Positions 36,596-44,707 of a stretch of 64,000 nt of DNA are shown one piece after another. Numbering within the stretch: position 1 is the first letter of the stretch; the number at the start of each line of letters is the position of its first letter. The position numbers were made by a program, and so were the translations under genes. The DNA is from Lachnospiraceae bacterium (GTDB lineage Bacteria > Bacillota > Clostridia > Lachnospirales > Lachnospiraceae): the NCBI GenBank assembly GCA_017626325.1, contig JAGAIZ010000049.1:16111-80110 (forward strand), given 5' to 3'. The notes below the pieces were generated by a model. The model was not told the origin of the DNA. It did no database searches and saw nothing but the letters and a program-made list of their open reading frames with translations.

Positions 36596-36955
36596 ATGAG
36601 GTTTGCGTGTGTTTGTGGAAAAGAGCATGATAATGTAAATCTGCAGAAGGAATATAAGGCGGCGCCTGCATACGGTGAAGTCAGATTGGGTGCATCCTGC
36701 CTTTTCTACCGGTATTTTATCAAAATCAGATATGTTGATTACGGGGAAATCGTGAGGGCTTACCTGCGGGAAGAAAGCGGCGAGAGCGGTGAATTTCTGT
36801 TGAAGGAATACTATCTGATGCTGGAGATGAAAGACGGCGGCCTGCATAAGCTGCGAATGGAAAGAGATGCTAACGCCAAATCGGTGCTTGCATGTCTTGA
36901 GAAAGAGCATGAGGAGATCAGCATAGGATTTTACCGACCGAGTCAGTCAGTATAA
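36596..36955 (+). CDS. Small protein of unknown function, paralogue of the 39916 product
   Basis: 119 residues starting MRFACVCGKEHDNVN, with a CxC near the N-terminus and a mixed beta/alpha pattern. From YGEIVRAYLREESGE through LEKEHEEISIGFYRP it can be aligned to the 104-residue product at 39916-40230 (YSSITNAYMRIEEVNG through NPQIEIGYRKP), so the two are related. The strand-rich body with a C-terminal helix recalls a PH-like fold, which is a guess. GAGGGGAACC precedes the ATG. It sits just before nrdD. I do not recognise a named family. Confidence 0.6.
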   Translation: MRFACVCGKEHDNVNLQKEYKAAPAYGEVRLGASCLFYRYFIKIRYVDYGEIVRAYLREESGESGEFLLKEYYLMLEMKDGGLHKLRMERDANAKSVLACLEKEHEEISIGFYRPSQSV

Positions 36956-36981
36956 AAACTAAAAATAATAGGCACAATACC

Positions 36982-37010
36982 TTGACAGTAAAGCAAACGG
37001 TGGTACAATA
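36982..37010 (+). promoter_or_regulatory. Sigma-A promoter of nrdD
   Basis: TTGACA (36982-36987), 17 bases, TACAAT (37005-37010). The -10 region merges into ACAATATATAGTAT, loosely like one NrdR box, but no second box at the expected spacing was seen. Confidence 0.75.
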
Positions 37011-37078
37011 TATAGTATGCGCAAGCAGGAATACCATACATGATGTGGTAGATTAAAAGGATATTGGGGTGTTGTGAG

Positions 37079-39241
37079 ATGAAAATTATCAAAAGAAGCG
37101 GTGCGGAAGTAACTTTTGACTTAAAAAAGATTGTTGCGGCGATCAATAAAGCCAATAACAGCGTAAAGGAAGAAGAGAAGCTGCGGGAGGAAGAGATTGA
37201 CGAGATCGCCGGTGTCGTTGCGGATAAATGCGCGCAGATGAAGCGTTCGCCAAGCGTAGAAGAGATCCAGGATATGGTGGAGAACCAGCTCATGAAATAC
37301 AGAGCTTATAATATCTCCAGAAATTATATCACCTATCGTTACAAAAGGGCGCTTGTCAGGAAATCCAATTCTACGGATGAACAGATTTTGAGTCTGCTTG
37401 AATGCAATAACGAAGAAGTCAAGCAGGAGAATTCCAATAAAAACCCTACGGTGAACAGTGTACAAAGAGACTATATGGCGGGGGAGGTCAGTAAGGATAT
37501 TACGAAGAGATTCCTGCTGCCTCCGGATATTGTGGATGCCCATGAACAGGGAATCATCCATTTTCATGACGCGGATTATTTCGCCCAGCATATGCATAAT
37601 TGCTGCCTGGTCAATCTGGAAGATATGCTGCAGAACGGCACTGTGGTCAGCGAGACGATGATTGACACGCCCAAGAGTTTCTCGACGGCATGCAACATCG
37701 CCACACAGAGCATTGCGCAGATTGCCAGCTCCCAGTATGGCGGACAGAGTATCTCCCTGTCGCATCTGGCGCCTTTCGTACAGGTCAGCCGTGAGAAATT
37801 CCGGCGGGAAATCAGACAGGAGATGGCGGAAGCGGGCATAGAGGCGTCTGAGGAACAGATCAGCCAGATCGCGGAGAAGAGAGTCAAGGATGAGATTAAG
37901 CGCGGTGTGCAGATCATACAGTACCAGGTTATTACGCTGATGACAACGAATGGACAGGCGCCCTTTATTACGGTGTTTATGTATATTGACGAGGTGCCGG
38001 AGGGACAGCTCAGAGACGACCTGGCCATGATCATTGAAGAGATGCTCAACCAGCGTATCCTGGGCGTTAAGAATGAAAAGGGCGTCTATATCACCCCGGC
38101 GTTTCCGAAGCTTATTTATGTCTTAGAGGAAGATAATATTCATGAGGACAGCAAATACTGGTATCTCACGAAATTGGCTGCCAAATGTACCGCCAAGAGA
38201 ATGGTGCCGGATTATATATCCGAAAAAATCATGAAGAAGCTCAAAGACGGTAACTGTTATACCTGCATGGGCTGCCGCTCTTTCTTAACAGTCTACCATG
38301 ATGAGAATGACAAGCCGAAGTTCTACGGCAGATTTAATCAGGGCGTTGTGACGCTGAATCTTGTGGATGTGGCATGTTCTTCGGGCAGGGATATGGATAA
38401 ATTCTGGAAGATTATGGATGAACGTCTGGAATTGTGCAGGCGCGCGCTTATGTGCCGCCATAACAGACTGAAAGGGACGCCTTCCGATGTGGCGCCGATA
38501 CTCTGGCAGAACGGGGCGCTTGCCAGATTGAAGAAGGGCGAAAAGATCGATAAGCTGCTGTATGGCGGATATTCTACGATATCCCTCGGCTATGCCGGTT
38601 TATGTGAGTGTACAAGATATATGACGGGCAAGAGCCATACGGACCCGGAGGCGACTCCCTTTGCCCTTAAGGTGATGCGTTATCTCAATCATGCATGCCA
38701 GGAATGGAAGGAAGAAACGAATATTGATTTCAGCCTTTATGGGACGCCGTTAGAGTCCACGACCTATAAATTCGCCAAATGTCTTCAGAAACGGTTTGGA
38801 ATCATTGAGGGCGTAACGGATAAGAATTATATTACCAACAGCTATCACGTCCATGTGACGGAGGATATCAACGCCTTTGAGAAGTTGAAATTCGAATCCC
38901 AGTTCCAGGAGCTGTCGCCGGGCGGAGCCATCAGCTACGTGGAAGTGCCCAATATGGAGAACAATCTGGACGCCGTATTGTCTGTGATGCAGTATATTTA
39001 CGACAATATTATGTATGCCGAATTAAATACCAAGAGCGATTATTGTCAGGCATGTGATTACCATGGAGAGATAGAGATCGTAGAAGATCCCCATGGCAAG
39101 CTGATCTGGAGATGCCCGAACTGCGGCAATACGGATCAGAATAAAATGAACGTGGCGAGGCGCACCTGCGGTTATATCGGAACACAGTTCTGGAATCAGG
39201 GACGTACCCAGGAGATTAAGGAGCGGGTACTGCATCTATAA
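37079..39241 (+). CDS. nrdD: Anaerobic ribonucleoside-triphosphate reductase (class III)
   Basis: Oxygen-sensitive glycyl-radical enzyme that makes deoxynucleotides. About 720 residues: an N-terminal ATP-cone (about 1-95, KIIKRSGAEVTFD), a ten-stranded barrel with catalytic Cys in the CYTCMGCRSF region, a zinc site with CQACDYHG and CPNCGN, and the C-terminal radical motif RRTCGYIGTQFWNQGR with Gly near residue 698. ATG at 37079 is taken; a TTG at 37064 would add five residues. The activating enzyme nrdG follows, with two hairpins between. Confidence 0.96.
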   Translation: MKIIKRSGAEVTFDLKKIVAAINKANNSVKEEEKLREEEIDEIAGVVADKCAQMKRSPSVEEIQDMVENQLMKYRAYNISRNYITYRYKRALVRKSNSTDEQILSLLECNNEEVKQENSNKNPTVNSVQRDYMAGEVSKDITKRFLLPPDIVDAHEQGIIHFHDADYFAQHMHNCCLVNLEDMLQNGTVVSETMIDTPKSFSTACNIATQSIAQIASSQYGGQSISLSHLAPFVQVSREKFRREIRQEMAEAGIEASEEQISQIAEKRVKDEIKRGVQIIQYQVITLMTTNGQAPFITVFMYIDEVPEGQLRDDLAMIIEEMLNQRILGVKNEKGVYITPAFPKLIYVLEEDNIHEDSKYWYLTKLAAKCTAKRMVPDYISEKIMKKLKDGNCYTCMGCRSFLTVYHDENDKPKFYGRFNQGVVTLNLVDVACSSGRDMDKFWKIMDERLELCRRALMCRHNRLKGTPSDVAPILWQNGALARLKKGEKIDKLLYGGYSTISLGYAGLCECTRYMTGKSHTDPEATPFALKVMRYLNHACQEWKEETNIDFSLYGTPLESTTYKFAKCLQKRFGIIEGVTDKNYITNSYHVHVTEDINAFEKLKFESQFQELSPGGAISYVEVPNMENNLDAVLSVMQYIYDNIMYAELNTKSDYCQACDYHGEIEIVEDPHGKLIWRCPNCGNTDQNKMNVARRTCGYIGTQFWNQGRTQEIKERVLHL

Positions 39242-39243
39242 CA

Positions 39244-39303
39244 GGGAATGAAGTTTCACTAAGGCTGTAAAGTACACAGCCTTAGTGAAACTAAGTCATT
39301 CCC
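39244..39303 (+). repeat. Long hairpin between nrdD and nrdG
   Basis: GGGAATGA (39244-39251) and a 17-base arm (39252-39268) pair with 39276-39292 and TCATTCCC (39296-39303). The 17-bp part is perfect and a 3-base bulge separates it from the 8-bp base. The loop is 7 bases. No T run follows, so it is not a standard terminator. It starts 2 bases after the nrdD stop. Confidence 0.85.
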
Positions 39304-39332
39304 GGAAGAATGCCAAAAGCAGGCATTCTTCC
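39304..39332 (+). repeat. Second tandem hairpin between nrdD and nrdG
   Basis: GGAAGAATGCC pairs perfectly with GGCATTCTTCC around the 7-base loop AAAAGCA. It directly abuts the previous hairpin, again without a T run. Confidence 0.85.
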
Positions 39333-39372
39333 CGTGGGTAGCCGAGGAATATGATGAGGAAAATGACTTGCC

Positions 39373-39900
39373 ATGAACTATTCAGAAATCAAGAAATGTG
39401 ATATCGCCAATGGCCCGGGGGTGAGAGTGACGATCTTTGTCAGCGGCTGTACCCATCACTGTGAGGGCTGCTTCAATGAGATGACGTGGGATTTTCAGTA
39501 TGGAAAGCCTTTTATGGAGGAAACAATTTCTGAAATATTGCAGTATCTTGCGCCGGATTACATCACAGGGTTGACTCTTCTTGGCGGAGAGCCGCTTGAG
39601 TATGTGAACTGGCAGGGGCTTCTGCCTCTTCTTAGGGCTGTGAAAGAAAAATATCCGAAGAAAGATGTCTGGTGTTACACGGGGTATCTGTTTGATAAAG
39701 ATATTCTGGAAGATTTTTGCAGCAGATGGGAGGAAATGAAAGAGTTTTTATCCTATCTGGATGTGATCGTTGACGGCGAATTTATCTTGGAGCAGAAGGA
39801 TATCAGCCTGCGGTTTAAGGGTTCTAAGAACCAGCGTATTATCTCAGTGCAGGAATCCATGCGGACAGGGCAGATTGTTCTGTGGGATATAAACAGGTAG
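39373..39900 (+). CDS. nrdG: Anaerobic ribonucleotide reductase activating enzyme
   Basis: Radical-SAM protein that generates the glycyl radical on NrdD. The 175 residues carry the 4Fe-4S motif CTHHCEGC (near residues 27-34), TLLGGEPLEY of the SAM-binding region, and the short C-terminal region typical of NrdG. A ribosome site is weak (GAGGAAAATG lies about 15 bases upstream), so translation may depend on nrdD. Confidence 0.94.
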   Translation: MNYSEIKKCDIANGPGVRVTIFVSGCTHHCEGCFNEMTWDFQYGKPFMEETISEILQYLAPDYITGLTLLGGEPLEYVNWQGLLPLLRAVKEKYPKKDVWCYTGYLFDKDILEDFCSRWEEMKEFLSYLDVIVDGEFILEQKDISLRFKGSKNQRIISVQESMRTGQIVLWDINR

Positions 39901-39915
39901 GCAGGGAAAAGGATA

Positions 39916-40230
39916 ATGGCGACAGGAAAAGAAACACAGAAGATCAAACTGGAAGACTCGCAGTTGGTATATAAAAAGGGCTTCAAATGGCATACCGTTC
40001 CTTATAGCAGCATAACCAACGCCTACATGCGTATTGAGGAAGTGAACGGACGGCTGTGCTGTGGCGTTGCCAGCTTCGACATGCATTTTCTGATGCTGAA
40101 AACAGCGTCAGGACTGATTAAAATCGAATTAGAGTCCAAGAATATTGTGAAAGCAATGTTAGATGCACTGCACAGCCGCAATCCGCAAATTGAAATCGGC
40201 TATCGAAAGCCGGAGATAAAACAAGAATAA
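39916..40230 (+). CDS. Small PH-like protein of unknown function
   Basis: 104 residues, MATGKETQKIKLEDSQLVYKKGFKWHTVPYSSITNAYMR..., with alternating strands and one C-terminal helix; this pattern resembles bacterial PH-like domains. It is 15 bases downstream of nrdG and is related to the product at 36596-36955. No signal peptide, membrane segment or catalytic motif is visible. Function is unknown. Confidence 0.6.
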   Translation: MATGKETQKIKLEDSQLVYKKGFKWHTVPYSSITNAYMRIEEVNGRLCCGVASFDMHFLMLKTASGLIKIELESKNIVKAMLDALHSRNPQIEIGYRKPEIKQE

Positions 40231-40268
40231 AGTGATTCGATACCAGGAGAACAGAGATAGTATAACCG

Positions 40269-40306
40269 GGAGCAAGCCATTCAGACCTGCTCCTTAATAT
40301 TTTTTG
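40269..40306 (+). terminator. Probable terminator after the nrdDG unit
   Basis: GGAGCA (40269-40274) pairs with TGCTCC (40288-40293), followed by TTAATATTTTTT. It overlaps the end of the convergent permease gene. Confidence 0.55.
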
Positions 40307-41115
40307 CGGTAATAGTGTTCCGCGCTCTGAATCAGTTTGTAGAAGATCATGGCGATGCCGCACAGAATGATAATGGAGGTAATCACCATATTAAGCTGGA
40401 ACACCTGGGAACCGTAGATGATCAGATAACCGAGTCCTCTTCTCGCCGCAAGGAATTCACCGATGATAACGCCGACCAATGAGAGACCGATGTTGACCTT
40501 CATATTGCTGAGAATCAGAGGAACGGAACTGGGGAGCACTACTTTAAACAAAGCGTCTCTGCGGCTGCCGCCTAAAGTGTAGATCAGTTTGAGCGTCTCC
40601 GGATCCGCCTGACAGAAACCGGTGTAGAGGCTGATGATGGAACCGAAGATGGCGACGGAGATACCCGCCACAATAATGGTGTTCGTGCCGGTCCCAAGCC
40701 ACACGATAAGGAGCGGCGCCAGTGCGGATTTGGGAAGCGCATTGAGGATTACAAGATAAGGCTCCAGAATTTCAGACAGGCTGCTTTTGTACCAGAGAAG
40801 CGTAGCAAGAACGAGGCTTATGACGGTGACCAGAAGAAAGCTCAGGATGGTTTCAAATAAAGTGATTCCAATGTGCATAAAAATGGAATGTTCCAGAAAC
40901 ATTTCATACAGATATCGTATGATGCCGGAAGGACTGCTGAAGAAAAAAGTGTCAATCCAGCCCATTCTGGCGGACGTTTCCCATATTCCCAGAAAAAGAA
41001 TGAGCAGAATAAGCCTTGCCAGACTGATTAAGTGATGATGTCTGTAATGAGCAAGAAGAAACTGCTGCTGTCTTACGGAAACCGGCGCGGCTGTTTTAGC
41101 AAATGGACGGTTCAT
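40294..41115 (-). CDS. ABC transporter permease, TauC/SsuC-like
   Basis: 273-residue inner-membrane permease with six hydrophobic segments. The EAA-type coupling loop reads LGGSRRDALFKVVLPSSVPLILSNMKVNIGLSLVGVIIGEFLAARRGLGYLI, matching the nitrate/sulfonate/taurine import family. Its start overlaps the end of the ATPase gene by 20 bases. The substrate-binding protein is not encoded here, so the ligand cannot be named. Confidence 0.85.
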   Translation of the reverse strand: MNRPFAKTAAPVSVRQQQFLLAHYRHHHLISLARLILLILFLGIWETSARMGWIDTFFFSSPSGIIRYLYEMFLEHSIFMHIGITLFETILSFLLVTVISLVLATLLWYKSSLSEILEPYLVILNALPKSALAPLLIVWLGTGTNTIIVAGISVAIFGSIISLYTGFCQADPETLKLIYTLGGSRRDALFKVVLPSSVPLILSNMKVNIGLSLVGVIIGEFLAARRGLGYLIIYGSQVFQLNMVITSIIILCGIAMIFYKLIQSAEHYYRKKY

Positions 41116-41884
41116 CTGTCAACACCTCCCATAGATGATTGAAATAATCCTGATATTCTCTCGTACATCTGACCGCAAGAGGATTGGAACGGTCAATCGG
41201 ATAGGAAATAGGCATTTCGCATTTGATGCATGCAGGACGTCTGGACAGTACGATCACGCGGTCGGCAAGCGTGATCGCTTCTGACAGATCATGCGTGATA
41301 AGAAGCGCGGTCTTTCCTGTTTTGCGGATAATCTGGGCGATATCCGCCGATACGCTCAGGCGGGTCTGGAAATCCAGGGCGCTAAACGGTTCATCTAACA
41401 GAAGAAGCTCGGGATGAATCGCCATCGTGCGGATCAGGGCGGCGCGCTGGCGCATTCCGCCGGACAGCTCCGAAGGCTTTTTGTCCTTAAATGCGTATAA
41501 GTCGTAATCCTTCAGCAAGGTTTCGACATAAGTAATATTATCTGCCGTCAGCGCGTGATTTAATTCCAGTCCAAGAATCACATTCTGATAAATAGTACGC
41601 CATTCAAACAGGTGATCATGCTGCAGCATATATCCGATCTTCAGAATACTGTCCTGATGATACTCGGCAGAGGCAAGGCCTCTGTAATATATCGTCCCGG
41701 ACTCCGGAATAAGCAGTCCGGCGATGATAGACAGCAGAGTCGATTTGCCGCAGCCGCTGGGACCGACGATGGCAAGGAATTCTCCTTCCGACACCTGCAG
41801 GGATATGTTGGTCAGCGCAGGCGTCTCGCCTTTGAGATTGTGATATGCATAGGAGATATCCTGTAGAGATAACAATGGGTGCAT
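41096..41884 (-). CDS. ABC transporter ATP-binding protein, TauB/SsuB-like
   Basis: 262 residues with Walker A GPSGCGKST (about 42-50), the signature LSGGMRQRAA, Walker B LLLLDEPFSALD and the switch His in LLITHDLSEAI. It drives the permease encoded with it. Members of this group import sulfonates, nitrate, thiamine precursors or similar small anions; the missing binding protein leaves this open. Confidence 0.88.
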   Translation of the reverse strand: MHPLLSLQDISYAYHNLKGETPALTNISLQVSEGEFLAIVGPSGCGKSTLLSIIAGLLIPESGTIYYRGLASAEYHQDSILKIGYMLQHDHLFEWRTIYQNVILGLELNHALTADNITYVETLLKDYDLYAFKDKKPSELSGGMRQRAALIRTMAIHPELLLLDEPFSALDFQTRLSVSADIAQIIRKTGKTALLITHDLSEAITLADRVIVLSRRPACIKCEMPISYPIDRSNPLAVRCTREYQDYFNHLWEVLTDEPSIC

Positions 41885-41946
41885 AGAGCAACAACTCCTT
41901 ATGGTTATAAGATATTTTATGTTTTATGAGAAAATATGTGTTCTGA

Positions 41947-41975
41947 TTGAAAAGAAAAGTATTTTGTGATATCAT
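41947..41975 (+). promoter_or_regulatory. Sigma-A promoter of argH
   Basis: TTGAAA (41947-41952), 17 bases, TATCAT (41970-41975), 35 bases ahead of the start codon. Confidence 0.6.
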
Positions 41976-42009
41976 CAAATTCAGATTTAATAAAGTGGAG
42001 GATTATTGC

Positions 42010-43422
42010 ATGGCACAGCTATGGGGCGGCCGTTTTACGAAAGAAACGGACAAGCTTGTATATAATTTCAACGCATCCATTTCTTTTGATCAGAAATTCT
42101 TCAGGCAGGATATTGAGGGCAGCATAGCGCATGTCGTTATGCTGGCGAAGCAGGGGATTCTGACCAGGGAAGAGAAGGATGCAATCTTGAAAGGACTGAC
42201 CGGAATCAGGCAGGATGTCGAGGAAGGCAGACTTAAGATTACAGAGGAGTACGAGGACATTCACAGTTTCGTGGAAGCCAATCTGATTGAGCGGATCGGA
42301 GAGGCGGGCAAGAAGCTGCATACCGGCAGGAGCCGTAATGATCAGGTAGCGCTGGATATGAGGCTGTACACCAGACTGGAAGTGCTCCATGTGGACGAAC
42401 TGGTCAAAGAACTTCTCAGTACTTTACTGCGCATTATGGAAGAAAACGTGGAGACTTACATGCCCGGTTTTACCCATTTACAGAAAGCACAGCCTGTAAC
42501 CCTGGCGCACCATATCGGCGCTTACTTTGAGATGTTTAAGCGGGACAGATCGAGACTTAAGGATATCTACCATCGTATGAATTATTGTCCGCTTGGCGCC
42601 GGAGCCCTTGCGGGAACGACATATCCGTTAGACCGGGGCTATACAGCATCTTTGCTTGGCTTTGAGGGACCGACGTTAAACAGCATGGATTCGGTTTCTG
42701 ACAGAGATTACGTGATTGAATTTCTGTCGGCATTATCCACGATCATGATGCACTTAAGCCGTTTCTGCGAGGAAATCATCATCTGGAATTCCAATGAGTA
42801 CCGTTTTGTGGAGATTGACGATGCTTATTCCACCGGAAGCAGTATTATGCCCCAGAAGAAGAATCCCGATATTGCGGAACTGGTGCGCGGTAAGACCGGT
42901 CGGGTGTACGGAGCGCTGATGTCTATCCTGACAACGATGAAGGGCATTCCCCTTGCTTATAATAAAGATATGCAGGAGGATAAGGAGCTGACCTTTGACG
43001 CCATCGATACGGTGAAAGGATGTCTTGCTTTGTTCGAAGGCATGATCCGCACGATGAAATTCAATAAGGATGTCATGGAAAAGAGCGCCATGATGGGATT
43101 TACCAACGCCACGGACGCGGCGGATTATCTGGTGGGACGCGGCGTTCCGTTCAGGGATGCCCACGGTATTATCGGCAGACTGGTTCTGTACTGTATCGAT
43201 AAAAACTGCAGTATCGAGGACCTGTCAATTGAGGAATTAAAAGAAATCAGTCCTGTGTTCGAGGAAGATCTCTATGATGCGGTCAGCCTAAAAACCTGCG
43301 TGGAAAAGAGATTAACCATTGGCGCGCCGGGACCGGATGTGATGCGCAAGGTAATTGAGACGCAGAAAGAATATCTGGCAAGAGACTGGCAGGATGAGGA
43401 CGACATAGATATTCCCGGATAA
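42010..43422 (+). CDS. argH: Argininosuccinate lyase
   Basis: Last step of arginine synthesis. The 470-residue protein begins MAQLWGGRFTKETDKLVYNFNASI, contains HTGRSRNDQVALDMRLY, the catalytic His region GFTHLQKAQPVTLAHH and the flexible loop GSSIMPQKKNPD with catalytic Ser. ATG at 42010 has GGAGG 8 bases upstream; a longer ORF from 41947 would run through the promoter. argG is not adjacent. Confidence 0.96.
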   Translation: MAQLWGGRFTKETDKLVYNFNASISFDQKFFRQDIEGSIAHVVMLAKQGILTREEKDAILKGLTGIRQDVEEGRLKITEEYEDIHSFVEANLIERIGEAGKKLHTGRSRNDQVALDMRLYTRLEVLHVDELVKELLSTLLRIMEENVETYMPGFTHLQKAQPVTLAHHIGAYFEMFKRDRSRLKDIYHRMNYCPLGAGALAGTTYPLDRGYTASLLGFEGPTLNSMDSVSDRDYVIEFLSALSTIMMHLSRFCEEIIIWNSNEYRFVEIDDAYSTGSSIMPQKKNPDIAELVRGKTGRVYGALMSILTTMKGIPLAYNKDMQEDKELTFDAIDTVKGCLALFEGMIRTMKFNKDVMEKSAMMGFTNATDAADYLVGRGVPFRDAHGIIGRLVLYCIDKNCSIEDLSIEELKEISPVFEEDLYDAVSLKTCVEKRLTIGAPGPDVMRKVIETQKEYLARDWQDEDDIDIPG

Positions 43423-43541
43423 CGTTACTAAATGGGCGGTTGTGAAACTCATTTGAAGTCATTGAAATTGCACAATCAGAAGGATGGTGCAATGAGTTTT
43501 GCAATCACCTAAATAATAGAAAAACTATGAGGAGAGAAACA
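43423..43541 (+). other. argH-asd gap with inverted repeats
   Basis: AAACTCATT (near 43447) and AATGAGTTT (near 43493) form an outer stem around ATTGCAC/GTGCAAT. No T run follows, so termination is not obvious. No lysine riboswitch features were recognised despite the downstream asd gene. Confidence 0.4.
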
Positions 43542-44627
43542 ATGAGTGAAAAATTAAAGGTTGGTATTTTAGGCGGAACGGGTATGGTAGGACAGAGATT
43601 TATCGCTCTGTTAGAGAATCACCCATGGTTTGAGGTGACAACGATTGCGGCAAGCCCAAGATCTGCTGGCAAAACATACGAAGAAGCGGTCGGCGGCAGA
43701 TGGAAGATGGATACCCCCATGCCGGAGGCTGTTAAGAAGATAGTCGTTAAGAATGTAAATGAAGTGGAGCATGTAGCCGCAGAGGTGGATTTCGTATTCT
43801 CAGCAGTGGATATGACAAAGGAAGAAATCAGGAAAATCGAGGAAGAGTACGCGAAGACGGAGACGCCTGTAGTGTCCAACAACAGTGCGCACCGCTGGAC
43901 GCCGGATGTACCTATGGTAGTGCCGGAGATTAACCCCGAGCATTTCGATGTGATTGAGGCGCAGAAGAAGCGTCTTGGCACGACCAGAGGCTTTATCGCA
44001 GTGAAACCGAACTGCTCTATCCAGAGTTATGCGCCGGTGCTGACTGCGTGGAAGGAATTTGAGCCGTATGAAGTCGTAGCTACCACATATCAGGCGATTT
44101 CCGGCGCGGGCAAGACCTTTAAGGACTGGCCTGAAATGGTAGAGAACGTAATTCCGTATATCGGTGGAGAAGAGGAGAAGAGCGAGAAGGAGCCTCTCAG
44201 AATCTGGGGCAAAGTAGAGAACGGTGAAATTGTACCTGCCACAAGCCCTGTCATTACATGCCAGTGCGTTCGCGTGCCGGTATTAAACGGACATACAGCG
44301 GCCGTATTTGTGAAGTTTAAGAAGAAACCGACGAAGGAGCAGTTAGTTGAGAAGCTTGTGAATTTCAGGGGACTTCCCCAGGAATTAGAACTTCCCAGTG
44401 CACCGAAGCAGTTTATACAGGTGATGGAAGAGGACAACCGTCCGCAGGTTAAGTTAGATGTAGACTTCGAGAACGGCATGGGTATCAGCGTGGGACGTAT
44501 CCGTGAGGACAGCGTATACGATTGGAAATTCATCGGATTATCCCATAACACCGTGCGCGGTGCCGCAGGAGGCGCAATTTTGTGTGCCGAGACTTTGAAG
44601 GCGAAAGGATATATCACGAAGAAATAG
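43542..44627 (+). CDS. asd: Aspartate-semialdehyde dehydrogenase
   Basis: Makes aspartate semialdehyde for lysine, methionine and threonine synthesis. The 361-residue protein belongs to the longer type: NADP loop GILGGTGMVGQRF, active-site Cys 158 in KPNCSIQSYAPVL, and conserved GKTFKDWPEMVENVIPYIGGEEEKS. ATG at 43542 has GGAGAGAAAC upstream and gives MSEKLKVGILGGTG. Confidence 0.95.
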   Translation: MSEKLKVGILGGTGMVGQRFIALLENHPWFEVTTIAASPRSAGKTYEEAVGGRWKMDTPMPEAVKKIVVKNVNEVEHVAAEVDFVFSAVDMTKEEIRKIEEEYAKTETPVVSNNSAHRWTPDVPMVVPEINPEHFDVIEAQKKRLGTTRGFIAVKPNCSIQSYAPVLTAWKEFEPYEVVATTYQAISGAGKTFKDWPEMVENVIPYIGGEEEKSEKEPLRIWGKVENGEIVPATSPVITCQCVRVPVLNGHTAAVFVKFKKKPTKEQLVEKLVNFRGLPQELELPSAPKQFIQVMEEDNRPQVKLDVDFENGMGISVGRIREDSVYDWKFIGLSHNTVRGAAGGAILCAETLKAKGYITKK

Positions 44628-44666
44628 CGAGTTTGCGGGGAAGCAGAAATAATAATTGGGAATGAG

Positions 44667-44688
44667 CCGTCCGGGAGTTCCCGGACGG
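44667..44688 (+). terminator. GC-rich hairpin after asd
   Basis: CCGTCCGGG pairs with CCCGGACGG around a 4-base loop. A weak T/A context follows, so it may act as a terminator or an RNA stability element. Confidence 0.45.
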
Positions 44689-44707
44689 TATTAGGGGTAT
44701 ATTACAC

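Noticed and set aside
37006-37019. NrdR box before nrdD
   Set aside because: Only one loose match overlapping the -10 box; the expected second box at about 31 bases was not found, so I did not list it as a site.
43423-43541. Lysine riboswitch ahead of asd
   Set aside because: The gap is too short and lacks the conserved core; only simple inverted repeats are visible.
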